Source: Nocardia sp. NRRL S-836 (lineage in GTDB: Bacteria; Actinomycetota; Actinomycetes; Mycobacteriales; Pseudonocardiaceae). From it: DNA of 64,000 nt. A program made the position numbers and the translations under genes. Each line of letters opens with the position of its first letter. Positions within the stretch are counted from its first letter, which is position 1. The notes beneath the pieces were generated by a model. It saw nothing but the letters and a program-made list of their open reading frames with translations. It was not told where the DNA came from and searched no databases. Where the stretch lies: NCBI RefSeq assembly GCF_001279525.1, contig NZ_LGDY01000090.1:62001-126000 (forward strand), read 5' to 3'. Shown piece by piece: positions 10,268 to 18,714 of this stretch.

Positions 10268-10713
10268 GCGTCTTCTCCCCTCACGACGAGCATCGACCTG
10301 GCGGTGGTGACGGGCTCGCCGTCGACCGTGCTGATCTCGGTCCGGACGGTCACCATGTCGTTGCCCATGCGGGAGGTGATGGCGTCGATGTGCGCCACGC
10401 ACACGAGCTGGTCGCCCGCGGTGACGGGCCGGTGGTGGACGAAGTTCTGGTCGCCGTGCACGACGCGGCTGTAGTCGAGCCGCAGCTCCGGGTCGAACAT
10501 GACCGTCTCGTTCGTCTTCATCGACACCACGATCGCGAACGTCGGCGGGGCGATGACGTCCCTGTGCCCCAACGCCTTCGCCGCGTCGGCGTCGCGGTAG
10601 GCCGGGCTGGTGGCACCGATCGCGTCGGCGAACTCGCGGATCTTCTCGCGGCTCACGTCGTACGGCTGCGACGGCGGATAACTGCGTCCGATGAAGGCGG
10701 GGTCGAGAGGCAC
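10264..10713 (-). CDS. hadA: MaoC-like dehydratase partner subunit HadA
   Basis: The non-catalytic hot-dog partner that binds the acyl chain in HadAB heterodimers. It has 149 residues from a GTG start. The N-terminal FIGRSYPPSQPYDVSREKI and the APPTFAIVV segment are typical of the HadA branch, and the Asp/His catalytic motif of HadB is absent, as expected. It overlaps hadB by 4 bases, so both are made in equal amounts. It lies downstream of rpmG but is separated from it by a hairpin. Confidence 0.88.
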   Translation of the reverse strand: MPLDPAFIGRSYPPSQPYDVSREKIREFADAIGATSPAYRDADAAKALGHRDVIAPPTFAIVVSMKTNETVMFDPELRLDYSRVVHGDQNFVHHRPVTAGDQLVCVAHIDAITSRMGNDMVTVRTEISTVDGEPVTTARSMLVVRGEDA

Positions 10714-10729
10714 CGATCGAGCCTATATG

Positions 10730-10767
10730 CGACGAGGCCCGCCCCAGATGTGGGACGGGCCTCGTCG
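10730..10767 (-). terminator. Strong hairpin between rpmG and hadA
   Basis: Arms of about 16 bases (10730-10745 and 10752-10767) with one mismatch and a short loop, but no T tract. It lies 16 bases after the rpmG stop and 17 bases before the hadA start, so it could end rpmG transcripts or protect a processed 3' end. Confidence 0.65.
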
Positions 10768-10783
10768 AAGACTCGCTACGCGT

Positions 10784-10948
10784 TCAGCGGGTTTCCTTGT
10801 GCGCGCGGTGCGTCTTGCAGTTCGGGCAGAACTTCTTGACCTCCAGGCGGTCCGGGTCGTTGCGCCGGTTCTTCCTGGTGATGTAGTTCCGGTGCTTGCA
10901 CTCCTCGCACGCGAGGGTGATCTTCGGGCGTACGTCGGTTGCAGCCAC
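10784..10948 (-). CDS. rpmG: 50S ribosomal protein L33 (zinc-binding type)
   Basis: A 54-residue large-subunit protein starting at the GTG at 10948. Two CxxC pairs (CEEC and CPNC) give the zinc-ribbon form, not the zinc-free paralogue that replaces it in zinc limitation. The [19 protein letters not shown] core is typical. It lies downstream of the tRNA-Met/tRNA-Thr pair and upstream of hadAB, an order I recall from mycobacteria. Confidence 0.95.
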   Translation of the reverse strand: MAATDVRPKITLACEECKHRNYITRKNRRNDPDRLEVKKFCPNCKTHRAHKETR

Positions 10949-11035
10949 GGTCCTTGCCTTCCTGAGAGCACGCTGGCCCCGACCTCGGAGGAGGCAACCG
11001 GTGCGGGCTTACCGCCCGGCGGGGATCTTGCTGAG

Positions 11036-11108
11036 TAGCGGTGGCCGGACTTGAACCGGCGACACAGCGATTATGAGCCGCTTGCTCTACCAACTGAGCT
11101 ACACCGCT
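11036..11108 (-). tRNA. trnM: tRNA-Met (CAT anticodon, elongator type)
   Basis: A 73-base cloverleaf with acceptor AGCGGTG/CACCGCT, anticodon CAT, T-arm GCCGGTTCAAGTCCGGC and an A discriminator. The paired first acceptor position (A-T) argues for elongator, not initiator. CCA is not encoded. Its position directly before rpmG is a common actinobacterial arrangement. Confidence 0.95.
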
Positions 11109-11150
11109 TTAACACACCACAGCCGCGATGCTCAGCACCGCGGCCAGTAG

Positions 11151-11226
11151 TGGAGCCCCTTTACGGAATCGAACCGTAGACCTTCTCCTTACCATGGAGA
11201 CGCTCTGCCGACTGAGCTAAAGGGGC
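11151..11226 (-). tRNA. trnT: tRNA-Thr (GGT anticodon), CCA encoded
   Basis: The cloverleaf covers 11154-11226, with acceptor GCCCCTT/AAGGGGC, anticodon GGT, T-arm TACGG-TTCGATT-CCGTA and a T discriminator. Unlike its neighbours it is followed directly by CCA (11151-11153 on the complement). It is 42 bases upstream of tRNA-Met and probably co-transcribed. Confidence 0.95.
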
Positions 11227-11300
11227 TTGCTCTTTCGTTCTTGCCGAGCGAGGAGAACTCTACAACACCCATCCTCCGAGTACGAAATCCGGGGGGTGCC

Positions 11301-13907
11301 TCAGTGCACCAAGGTGAGCACCGTCTCATCCCGGGCACCCCTGACCTGCACGGTTCGGGCCCGCAGCCACGCCTCGAAGCGATCTTCGGACAGCGGCCGC
11401 GAGATCAGGTACCCCTGCGCGACGTCGCAGCCCATCCCGACCAGCTGGTCGCGCGCGGCGTCGTCCTCGACGCCCTCGGCCACGACCACGAGACCGAGCG
11501 AGTGCCCCAGCTCCACGATCGACCGCACCACGGCCATGTCGCCGAGGTCCGTGCCCATCCCGAGCACGAACGACTTGTCGATCTTCACCTCGTCCACCGG
11601 CAGCTGGCGCAGGTACGCGAGCGACGAGTAGCCGGTGCCGAAGTCGTCGACGGCCAGCACGACGCCGATCGCGTGCAGGCGCCGCAGCACCGGCAGCGCG
11701 CGCTCGGGGTCGGCCATGACGCCCGACTCGGTGAGCTCGAAGGTCAGCAGGCCGGACGGCACGTCGTGGCGTTCCAGCGCGGCGGCCACGCGGTTGGGGA
11801 AGTCCTCGTCGGCCAGCGTCCGCACGGACAGGTTGACCGCGATGGACATCCGCAGCCCGCGGTCGAGCCAGCGCCGCACGCGTTCCAGCGCCCGGTCCAT
11901 CACGAAGTCCGTCAGCACGTCCACCAGGCCGGTGGCCTCGACGGCCGGCACGAACTCGTCGGGGTCGACGCGGCCGAACTCGGGATGTGTCCAGCGCACC
12001 AACGCCTCCGCGCCCACGACCTGGCGTGAGGGCAGGGCGACCTTGGGCTGGTAGTGCACGGAGATCTGCCCGGTCTCGACGGCCTGGCGGAACTGCGTCA
12101 CGAGCTGGAAGCGGCGCAGGAAGATCTGGCCCATGCTCGGCGCGTACGCGCGCACCGGCGCGCCCTCGGATGTGGCGCGCACGGCGACGTCCGCCCGCTG
12201 CAGCAACGTGTCCGGGTCGGGGTCCTCGGTCTCGGAGTCCGCTTTGGACGCGTACCCCACGACCGCGGAGGCCTCGACGGTCAGCCGGTCCACCGGGTAC
12301 GGCACGGAGAGGCCCGCGCGCAGCCGGTCGGCGATCTCGTGCGCGGTCACCGCGCGCGAGTCGTCGAGGAACGCCGCGAAGGCGCCGCCCTCCAGCCGCG
12401 CCAGCGGCACGTCGGCGCCGAGAGCGTCGCGCAGACGGCGTCCGGCGGCGACGACCATGCGGTTGCCCCAGGCCTGGCCGAGCGCGTCGGACACCGTCGA
12501 CAGGATGTCGAGGTCGATGCGCAGCACCACGGCCTTCTCCGACTCGCGCAGCGGTTCGGCGCACGCCTCGCGGAAGCCCGGCCGGTTGAGCAGGCCGGTC
12601 AGCGGGTCGTGGTAGGCGTCGTGGCGCAGCCGGGCGAGCAGCCGCCGGTTGTCCACGGCGGTCGCGAGGTGGGAGGCGAGCGTGCGCAGCAGCTGGATGT
12701 CGGCCTTGCCGAAGCCGCGCCACCGGGAGAGCCGGTCGTGCGCCTCGACGGCGCCGAGCAGCTGGGTCGCGCCGCGCAACGGCACCACCAGCGCCTCCTG
12801 CGCGTCACGGCGCAGCAGGGCCTCGGTGACGTCCTCGGTCGCGTCGGCCACTCGGTAGTAGCGGACGTGCGTGCCGGGCAGCTGCAGGACGGGGTCTTCG
12901 CGCACGGCCCGCGGGTCCGTCGCGGTCATCTCGTCGGGCAGCGGTTCGCCGGCGACGAGGGTGATCATGGCTTCCTGCGGGTCGGTGCGCAGGCGCAGCA
13001 CGACCCGGTTGGCGTTGAGCTGCTCGCGGATGCGTTCCGCGATGAGCTGCCACTCGTCCTCTTCGACGTTCGCCGTGAGGTCGTCCTCCGGCTGGCGCGG
13101 GCCGGTGCCGTGCTGCCCTGAACGTGCGACGCGCAGGCTGACCTCGCTCAGCGCCTCCAGGTCGCGCTGTTCGCGCAGCAGCCCGGAGTAGGCGAGGTAG
13201 GTGGCGACGATCCCGGCCAGCACCAGGACGATCAGCAGGCCGCCCCACTGCGTGGTGGAGACGATCTGGTAGCCGACGAGGCCGGCCGAGGTGTTCAGCA
13301 GCGCCACGACCAGCGTCTGGAGCACGAGCCGCAGGCTGTTGCCCACCCGCATCGACTTGCCCATGAGCCGCAGCGCGCACAGGCCCAGCACGCTCGCGAG
13401 CAACGGCACGGTGATCGTGCCGACGAACGCGCCGGCCCAGAACGGCCCGCCCTCGCCGACCATCCGGTTCACGGCGGCCGCCGCGGCGAACGCGACGGAG
13501 ATCTCCATGAACATCAGGCCCGCGTTGTAGACGGCGCGGTCCAGGATCCGGCGGCCGAGCAACGTGCCGACGCCCGCGACGACGTGCGCGGCGAGCACGA
13601 CCTCGAACGGGGCCACGAGCAGGCCCAGCACCAGCGGGATCTCGGTGAAGGAGATCGTCCAGGCGACGCCGCTGCGGACGTCGACGTTGATCGCCAGCTG
13701 CTCGGCCAGCAGGAAGCCGACGACGAGCAGCGGGCCGATCCAGAAGAGGGAGGTGTGCTCCTTCTCGGGGAGCCAGGCCGCGACCATGCCCGCGCACACG
13801 ACACCGGCCACCAGGAGGGTGACGGCGAACGCGCTGAACGCGCGGTTGGTCGACTTGGCCGACCAGGCGGCCGAGTCCGACACGGGGGCCGACGCTCGGT
13901 CGGACAT
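11301..13907 (-). CDS. Membrane-bound GAF/GGDEF/EAL protein, probable c-di-GMP phosphodiesterase
   Basis: An 868-residue signalling protein. Residues about 25-240 form a multi-helix membrane sensor, about 290-425 a GAF-like domain, about 430-595 GGDEF and about 605-855 EAL. The GGDEF active-site loop reads EGGAF (506-510), so cyclase activity is probably lost, although the GTP-site HDPLTGLLNR is kept. The EAL domain looks active: EAL at 634-636, NLS (692), FELTE (724-727), DDFGTGYSSL (754 on), K775 and E811. It is therefore predicted to degrade c-di-GMP, possibly with the GGDEF part as allosteric GTP sensor. It is transcribed alone. Confidence 0.92.
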   Translation of the reverse strand: MSDRASAPVSDSAAWSAKSTNRAFSAFAVTLLVAGVVCAGMVAAWLPEKEHTSLFWIGPLLVVGFLLAEQLAINVDVRSGVAWTISFTEIPLVLGLLVAPFEVVLAAHVVAGVGTLLGRRILDRAVYNAGLMFMEISVAFAAAAAVNRMVGEGGPFWAGAFVGTITVPLLASVLGLCALRLMGKSMRVGNSLRLVLQTLVVALLNTSAGLVGYQIVSTTQWGGLLIVLVLAGIVATYLAYSGLLREQRDLEALSEVSLRVARSGQHGTGPRQPEDDLTANVEEDEWQLIAERIREQLNANRVVLRLRTDPQEAMITLVAGEPLPDEMTATDPRAVREDPVLQLPGTHVRYYRVADATEDVTEALLRRDAQEALVVPLRGATQLLGAVEAHDRLSRWRGFGKADIQLLRTLASHLATAVDNRRLLARLRHDAYHDPLTGLLNRPGFREACAEPLRESEKAVVLRIDLDILSTVSDALGQAWGNRMVVAAGRRLRDALGADVPLARLEGGAFAAFLDDSRAVTAHEIADRLRAGLSVPYPVDRLTVEASAVVGYASKADSETEDPDPDTLLQRADVAVRATSEGAPVRAYAPSMGQIFLRRFQLVTQFRQAVETGQISVHYQPKVALPSRQVVGAEALVRWTHPEFGRVDPDEFVPAVEATGLVDVLTDFVMDRALERVRRWLDRGLRMSIAVNLSVRTLADEDFPNRVAAALERHDVPSGLLTFELTESGVMADPERALPVLRRLHAIGVVLAVDDFGTGYSSLAYLRQLPVDEVKIDKSFVLGMGTDLGDMAVVRSIVELGHSLGLVVVAEGVEDDAARDQLVGMGCDVAQGYLISRPLSEDRFEAWLRARTVQVRGARDETVLTLVH

Positions 13908-14065
13908 CCAGCCTCCTCGACGGCCCGGGATGGGGAACGCTCAGGCGTGACTGAGGGGTCCCGTGCTGTGCGAGCAGGACCCCTCCAGGGGCACCAATGT
14001 ACCCCGCTCGGGGGACGAAATGGCAGGTCGAGCACCCCTAGTGACGTCGGTTCACCCAGACGTGG

Positions 14066-14818
14066 CTAGTCGATGAGGCGCCCGTGGAGCACCGTCACGG
14101 CCTGCCCCGAGAGCAGCACACGATCTTGGGCGAGGGTGGCCCTGAGGAACCCGCCACGCGCCGACGCCTGCTCCGCCAGCAGGTCAGCGCGTTGCAGCCG
14201 AGGCACCCAATAGGACGCAAGGGTGCAGTGGGCCGAACCGGTGACGGGGTCCTCCGGGATGCCGGCGGCCGGGTAGAAGCACCGGCTGACGATGTCCGCC
14301 TCCCCGTCGCCGACGGCCGTGACGATCACTCCGCGTGACGAGATCTGTGTCAGTCCTTGGACGTCGGGGCGCAGGGAACGGACTTCCTCCGCACTGCCGA
14401 CCTCGACGAGGTAGTCGAAGCGGCCGCGGGCGATCGACTTGATCGTCGCATGTGGGAGTGCCTCTATTAGGCCGACTGGCGGGTCAGTCAACTCTGGTGG
14501 GTCCGCCGGGAAGTCCATCCGGATCCACCCGTCGTCGGGTGTGCAGGTGAGCACACCGCTACGCGTGGTGAACCTCTGCTCCCCTCCCAGCACGTGAGCG
14601 GTGGCCAGCGTGGCGTGTCCGCAGAGGTCGACCTCGACCTCCGGGGTGAACCAGCGCAGGTGGTTGTCAGGGGTGACGAAGGCCGTCTCGGCGTGCTTCA
14701 TCTCGGCTGCGACGTTCTGCATCCACCCGTCGTCGCGCGGTTCGGTCAGGAGGACGACTCCGGCCGGGTTGCCCGCGAAGCGCTCGGTGGTGAACGAATC
14801 CACGACGTAGATCTCCAC
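14066..14818 (-). CDS. PhzF-family isomerase/epimerase
   Basis: A 250-residue protein of the diaminopimelate-epimerase-like PhzF fold. It shows FAGNPAGVVLL near the N-terminus, the conserved Glu in HAETAFV, FTPEVEVDLCGHATLATAH and the second-domain motif DPVTGSAHCTLASYW. These match the family, but substrates are known for few members, and no phenazine genes are near. It starts at the GTG at 14818, divergent from an acetyltransferase by only 30 bases, so their promoters must overlap. Confidence 0.87.
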   Translation of the reverse strand: MEIYVVDSFTTERFAGNPAGVVLLTEPRDDGWMQNVAAEMKHAETAFVTPDNHLRWFTPEVEVDLCGHATLATAHVLGGEQRFTTRSGVLTCTPDDGWIRMDFPADPPELTDPPVGLIEALPHATIKSIARGRFDYLVEVGSAEEVRSLRPDVQGLTQISSRGVIVTAVGDGEADIVSRCFYPAAGIPEDPVTGSAHCTLASYWVPRLQRADLLAEQASARGGFLRATLAQDRVLLSGQAVTVLHGRLID

Positions 14819-14848
14819 AGGCCGACCCTGCCATGTAGAAGTGGTCGC

Positions 14849-15643
14849 GTGCCCGAGACTTTTTCCTACCGCGAGGCGGACGCGGACTCGTTGCAGCCCA
14901 CCTGGACCGCCCTGCGGGTGCACAGCCTGCAGTGGCAGCGGGGGTGGGACCTGCCCGCGCTGCTCGACGAGTGGGAGACCCGGCTCACCGGCGTGGACGA
15001 CGACGACACCGCCGCGGTCGTGACGCTGCCGAGCCACGAGACCGGCGACGCGCCCGCGTTGATCCGGCACGGTTTCGCGCCGCTGCTCGTGGTCGCCGAG
15101 CGCCGCGCCGGCGTCGTGGTGCCGCACCGCCCGTCCGACGTGCGGATCCGTCCGGCCACCCACGCCGACCTGGACGTCGCGGTCGAGCTGAACATGCACA
15201 CGGTGCGGTACGACGCCCAGTTCGGCATGGTCACCGAACGCCCGGACAGCGAACGGCACCTGCGGACCTCGCTGGCCGGCGCGCTCGACCGGGACCACGA
15301 GGCGATGTGGCTCGCCGTCCGCGGCGACACGCCCGTCGGGATGGCCTACGTCGACATGCCGCAGGACGCGCTGTGGATGGAGCCGTTCGCGAACGGCCGC
15401 CCGTTCGCGTACTTCGGCCACCTCGGCGTGCGGCCGGACGCGCGCGGCACCGGTGCGGGCAGCGCGCTCGTGGCGCACGTGCACTCGGTGATGGACCGTT
15501 CCGGCGTGGCGTCGACGTTGCTGCACCACGCCCTGCCGAACCCGCGCTCGACGCCGTTCTGGTACTCGCACGGCTACCGGCCGCGCTGGACCACGTGGGT
15601 GCGCCGGCCCGCCCTGCGCTCGGCTCCCGGCGTGTCGCCGTGA
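14849..15643 (+). CDS. GNAT-family N-acetyltransferase
   Basis: A 264-residue acetyltransferase. The C-terminal half carries the acetyl-CoA loop RPDARGTGAGSALV after the YFGHLGV strand; the N-terminal part (about 1-100) looks like a degenerate extra GNAT-like domain. The GTG at 14849 is preceded by TAGAAG at 14836-14841, the spacing expected for a leaderless transcript starting at the GTG, which explains the very short gap to the divergent PhzF-family gene. The acceptor substrate is unknown. Confidence 0.85.
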   Translation: MPETFSYREADADSLQPTWTALRVHSLQWQRGWDLPALLDEWETRLTGVDDDDTAAVVTLPSHETGDAPALIRHGFAPLLVVAERRAGVVVPHRPSDVRIRPATHADLDVAVELNMHTVRYDAQFGMVTERPDSERHLRTSLAGALDRDHEAMWLAVRGDTPVGMAYVDMPQDALWMEPFANGRPFAYFGHLGVRPDARGTGAGSALVAHVHSVMDRSGVASTLLHHALPNPRSTPFWYSHGYRPRWTTWVRRPALRSAPGVSP

Positions 15644-15777
15644 CCCGAACAGCCCAGTGCGACACGATCCACGCGTTCGCACGAGTGAAGAACCCGAACG
15701 GACCCGTACTCGCGGAACGGATCGGGCCTCTATTTCGACAAAGGGGTAAGCGGTTCGAACACCACCTGGGGGTCGAG

Positions 15778-16014
15778 ATGGAGCTCAGCGGAAGAGCACG
15801 CGCGATGCTGCGGGCTGTCGAGGCCGGTAGGGCCGAGGTGACGGGCGGCTCGGAACCCGAGCTGTACGTCGACGGACTGCCGTGCTGCGACCAGACGGCG
15901 ACGCACGACCTCGTGTACGCGGGCCTGCTGCGAGCGACACGGCCCACCCGGTTCGGCCACCGCGTCTGCGCCGAGCTGACCGAGGACGGGCGCGCGGCGC
16001 TCGCGGCGAGTTGA
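15778..16014 (+). CDS. Small hypothetical protein
   Basis: A 78-residue reading frame from the ATG at 15778. The N-terminal part (MELSGRARAMLRAVEAGRAE) is helical. It has paired cysteines in GLPCCDQT and a winged-helix-like C-terminal half ending in CAELTEDGRAALA. Codon use is typical of the genome. It follows the acetyltransferase by 134 bases. I do not recognise a named family; it resembles the small wing-containing hypothetical proteins common in actinomycetes. Confidence 0.6.
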   Translation: MELSGRARAMLRAVEAGRAEVTGGSEPELYVDGLPCCDQTATHDLVYAGLLRATRPTRFGHRVCAELTEDGRAALAAS

Positions 16015-16025
16015 TCGCCGAGTGA

Positions 16026-16041
16026 TCGAACATCTGTTCGA
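16026..16041. promoter_or_regulatory. SOS box (LexA operator) in a gene-free gap
   Basis: The palindrome TCGAAC-N4-GTTCGA is an exact match to the actinobacterial LexA consensus and is extended by one more pair on each side (16025-16042). It lies between two convergent genes, so no annotated gene starts beside it. On the plus strand a possible -10 hexamer TATGCT follows at 16049-16054, and then a large hairpin (16062-16105). Confidence 0.7.
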
Positions 16042-16061
16042 TATGGGGTATGCTGCGCGCT

Positions 16062-16105
16062 GAGGCCGGCACGCAAGAGAGAGGAAGCTCTTGCGCGCCG
16101 GCCTC
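16062..16105. terminator. Long hairpin between convergent genes
   Basis: Eighteen-base arms (16062-16079 and 16088-16105) with a single mismatch. It sits 7 bases beyond the end of the carboxymuconolactone decarboxylase-type gene and 48 bases beyond the small hypothetical gene, so it can terminate both. It would also end any short transcript begun at the SOS-box promoter. Confidence 0.8.
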
Positions 16106-16111
16106 GCTGTT

Positions 16112-16537
16112 TCAGCCGACCTTCTGCTGGGTGCCCACGTTCATCCGGTTCCAGAGGTTGATCGCGCCGATCACGAGCATGAGACCGGCCAGCTGCTTCT
16201 CGTCGAAGTGCGCCGCGGCCCCGTTCCACACCTCGTCGCTGACGTGCACGTGCGTCGCCTGCTCGGCCAGCGCGAACGCCGCCTTCTCCGCGTCGGTGTA
16301 GTACGGCACGTCCCGCCAGCCGGCGATCGCGTAGACCTTCCGGTCCTCGACACCGGCCTCGCGCAGCAGCTTCGTGTGGTAGTCGATGCAGGCCCCGCAG
16401 CCGTTCATGATGCTGACCCGCAGGCAGATCAGCTCCGCGAGGTCCTTGTCGATCCCCGTGGTCGCCGCCGCCTCGGACAACGCCAGCAACGCCTGCATCG
16501 CGCCGGGCACGCTCAGGACCGGGTTGGCAATCCTCAT
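16112..16537 (-). CDS. Carboxymuconolactone decarboxylase/AhpD-family protein
   Basis: A 141-residue all-helical protein with the redox motif CGACIDYH, the CxxC-x3-H pattern of AhpD-like peroxidase partners. It is thus predicted to act in peroxide or thiol redox chemistry, not in ring cleavage. The ATG at 16537 opens with MRIANPVLSVPGAM. It is a single gene on the minus strand, 83 bases downstream of the SDR gene end, and could be part of that transcription unit. Confidence 0.87.
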   Translation of the reverse strand: MRIANPVLSVPGAMQALLALSEAAATTGIDKDLAELICLRVSIMNGCGACIDYHTKLLREAGVEDRKVYAIAGWRDVPYYTDAEKAAFALAEQATHVHVSDEVWNGAAAHFDEKQLAGLMLVIGAINLWNRMNVGTQQKVG

Positions 16538-16620
16538 CGTCGTTCTCCCTGTCTGTCTTCGCCTGTGCCCTGTTGACCCGGCGGGCGGCGGAGGTGTGAC
16601 AGGTCGGCGCGAGTTTTTTC

Positions 16621-17340
16621 TCAGGCGCTGACGCCCTGGCCGAGACCACCGTCGACGGCGAGCTCGGTGCCGGTCGTGAAGGTCGCCTCGAAGGCGAGGA
16701 ACAGCACCGCTTTCGCCACCTCGTCGGACGTGCCGTGGCGCTTGAGCGGCGTGATCTGGTCGCCCTGCTCCTTGAACTGCCGCAGGACCTCCTCCGACAC
16801 CCCGCTCACGCCCATCGACGGCGTGTCGATGAAACCGGGACTGACGACGTTGACCCTGACCCTCGGCGCGAGCTCCGCGGCGAGCCCCCTGGCGAACGCC
16901 CTGACCGCGGCCTTGGCACCCGCGTAGACGCTCAGGCCGGGCGAGCCCAGCACCGTGGCGACGCTGGTGGTGAACACGATCGAGCCGCCGTCGTGGATCA
17001 GCGGCGCCAGCTGCTGGGCGGTGAAGAACGCGCCCTTGGTGTTCACGTCGAACGTCGTGTCGTAGTCGGCCTCGCCGGTCTGCGCGAACGGCGTCAGCGT
17101 GGAGAAGCCGACGTTGACGAACAACAGGTCGATGCCGCCGAAGCGGCGCTCGGCCTCGGCCCTGAGCCCGGCGATGCCGCCGAGGTCCGTGGCGTCCAGC
17201 GAGAAGCCGTGCTCCACGTCGCCGCCCTGGCGCCCGGTCAGCAGGACCTCGGCCCCGTTGTCCAGCAGCTCGTCCACGACCGCGCGGCCCATGCCGTGCG
17301 TGCCGCCCGTGACGACGACCTTCTTGCCCTGGTACTTCAC
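16621..17340 (-). CDS. Short-chain dehydrogenase/reductase
   Basis: A 239-residue classical SDR. The cofactor motif [11 protein letters not shown] is at about residues 10-20, the catalytic Tyr-Lys pair is in YAGAK, and PGFIDTP follows the active site. The GTG at 17340 overlaps the stop of the imine reductase-like gene (GTGA), so the two are co-translated and probably act in one pathway. Control by the divergent HxlR-type regulator at 18242 is likely. The substrate is unknown. Confidence 0.9.
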   Translation of the reverse strand: MKYQGKKVVVTGGTHGMGRAVVDELLDNGAEVLLTGRQGGDVEHGFSLDATDLGGIAGLRAEAERRFGGIDLLFVNVGFSTLTPFAQTGEADYDTTFDVNTKGAFFTAQQLAPLIHDGGSIVFTTSVATVLGSPGLSVYAGAKAAVRAFARGLAAELAPRVRVNVVSPGFIDTPSMGVSGVSEEVLRQFKEQGDQITPLKRHGTSDEVAKAVLFLAFEATFTTGTELAVDGGLGQGVSA

Positions 17341-18167
17341 CGGATCACCTCGATGACACTCGCGATGCTGTGGGTGCCGTGGCCCTGCTCCTGGGCGCGC
17401 CGGTAGAGGTCGTGCAGCGCCTGCGGCAGGGCGGCGTCGACGCCCTGCTCCCGGTTGGTCTCGGTGAGCATGCGCAACCCGGCGACGTTGATGTCCAAAG
17501 CGGACACCTCGGTCTCGTAGTTCCGGTGCTGCGTCTCCTCCCCCAGCTCCGGCAGCATGCCGCCGAGCTCGTTCAGCCACTGCGCGACCATCGGCGTGAA
17601 CTGCCGCGGCGTGATGCCTTCCGTGCCCAGCAACGCGACCGCCTGCAGGTACCCGGCGAACGTCGCCCACATGATCCCGAGCAGCCCGAGGTCGTACATG
17701 GCGGCCAGCCCGGCGTCCTGCCCGACGTGCACCGGCTCGCCGAACGCGTCCAGCACATAGTGGTTCTCGTTGCCGCTGAACAGGATCCGCGCACCGGGCG
17801 TCCCGATCTGCGGCGGCACCGCCATGATCACGCCGTCGACGTACTCGACCCCGTTGTCCGCGGCCCACCTCGCCGTGGCGCGCGCCTCCGCCGGCGTGCC
17901 GCTGGTGAGGTTGACCAACGTCCTGATGTTCTTGCTCAGCAACGGCTGCTGCACCTCGTAGGAGGTCAGGCACGTCACCACGACCTCCGCCGCGAACGCT
18001 TCCTCCAGCTCGTCGACCCGTTTCGCACCCGCGGGCGTCGCCTTGTCCGCGGACCTGTTCCACACCGTCACGTCGTAGCCCTTTTTGACCAGGGCGCAGA
18101 CGAGCGCGCTGCCCATGCGGCCGAGGCCGAGCACGCTCACCGTTTTCTTGATCCCCATGGCGTTCAT
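17337..18167 (-). CDS. NAD(P)-binding imine reductase-like oxidoreductase
   Basis: A 276-residue protein. The Rossmann motif [14 protein letters not shown] is at about 12-25, VWNRSADKA follows, and [18 protein letters not shown] is shared with the paralogue at 4882-5748. The C-terminal half is the helical dimer domain. The start could be 18167 or the ATG at 18158; 18167 is chosen because GGAA lies about 7 bases upstream of it. It is the first gene of a two-gene unit with an SDR and diverges from an HxlR-type repressor, a layout typical of electrophile- or redox-responsive reductases. Confidence 0.85.
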   Translation of the reverse strand: MNAMGIKKTVSVLGLGRMGSALVCALVKKGYDVTVWNRSADKATPAGAKRVDELEEAFAAEVVVTCLTSYEVQQPLLSKNIRTLVNLTSGTPAEARATARWAADNGVEYVDGVIMAVPPQIGTPGARILFSGNENHYVLDAFGEPVHVGQDAGLAAMYDLGLLGIMWATFAGYLQAVALLGTEGITPRQFTPMVAQWLNELGGMLPELGEETQHRNYETEVSALDINVAGLRMLTETNREQGVDAALPQALHDLYRRAQEQGHGTHSIASVIEVIR

Positions 18168-18195
18168 GCTCGTTCCGGTGCTGACAGAACGACAA

Positions 18196-18233
18196 GTACC
18201 TACTATTTTGTCAGGTACCCACCTTTTGGTAAG
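18196..18233. promoter_or_regulatory. Tandem 19-base repeats in the HxlR/reductase promoter
   Basis: Two adjacent imperfect direct repeats, each starting GTACC(T/C)AC and continuing with TTTTG (18196-18214 and 18215-18233), fill the space between the divergent starts. They reach to 8 bases before the HxlR-type ATG. Repressors of this family bind such sites, so they are the probable operators for both genes. Confidence 0.6.
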
Positions 18234-18241
18234 GATCCTGG

Positions 18242-18598
18242 ATGAAGCCACGAACGTACTCGTGCGGCCTCGACGCGGCCATCGACGTGATCGGCGGCCG
18301 CTGGAAAGCCCTGATCCTGTGGGCCCTGCACCACGGCCCGATGCGCACCGGCGAACTGCGCCGCGCCGTGTCCGGCATCAGCGAGAAGATGCTGATCCAG
18401 GTGCTGCGCGAGCTGGAGGCGGACCGGATCGTGCACCGCGAGGTGTTCCACGAGGTCCCGCCGCGCGTCGAGTACTCGCTGACCCCGCAGGGCAAGAAGC
18501 TGAACGACGCGCTGCTGCCGCTGGGCGACTGGGGCGAGGACAACATGCAGGACATCGCCCGACGCCGCGGCGTGAACCCGGCTCCCAGGTACATCTAG
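18242..18598 (+). CDS. HxlR-family transcriptional regulator
   Basis: A 118-residue winged-helix regulator. It has the family start YSCGLDAAIDVIGGRWK with a cysteine at position 8, where HypR/QorR-type members carry their redox-sensing thiol. The recognition region is RTGELRRAVSGISEKML, and VEYSLTPQGKKL closes the wing. The ATG at 18242 has AAGGA upstream. It is divergent from the imine reductase/SDR pair, with the tandem repeats between them, so oxidant- or electrophile-triggered derepression is inferred. Confidence 0.9.
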   Translation: MKPRTYSCGLDAAIDVIGGRWKALILWALHHGPMRTGELRRAVSGISEKMLIQVLRELEADRIVHREVFHEVPPRVEYSLTPQGKKLNDALLPLGDWGEDNMQDIARRRGVNPAPRYI

Positions 18599-18714
18599 GA
18601 ACCGAGGCCGGCGCGGACGGGCCCGTTCAACCGCGCGGGCCGACCCCGCTCATGCCGGTCCGGTTGGGCCACACTTCCGTGGATTCTCGTGTGGACAACG
18701 GAAGCGGGAGGTTG

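Noticed and set aside
16050..16301. Small plus-strand gene controlled by the SOS box
   Set aside because: The frame runs through the long hairpin and antisense to an AhpD-family gene, with no ribosome site and poor residue composition.
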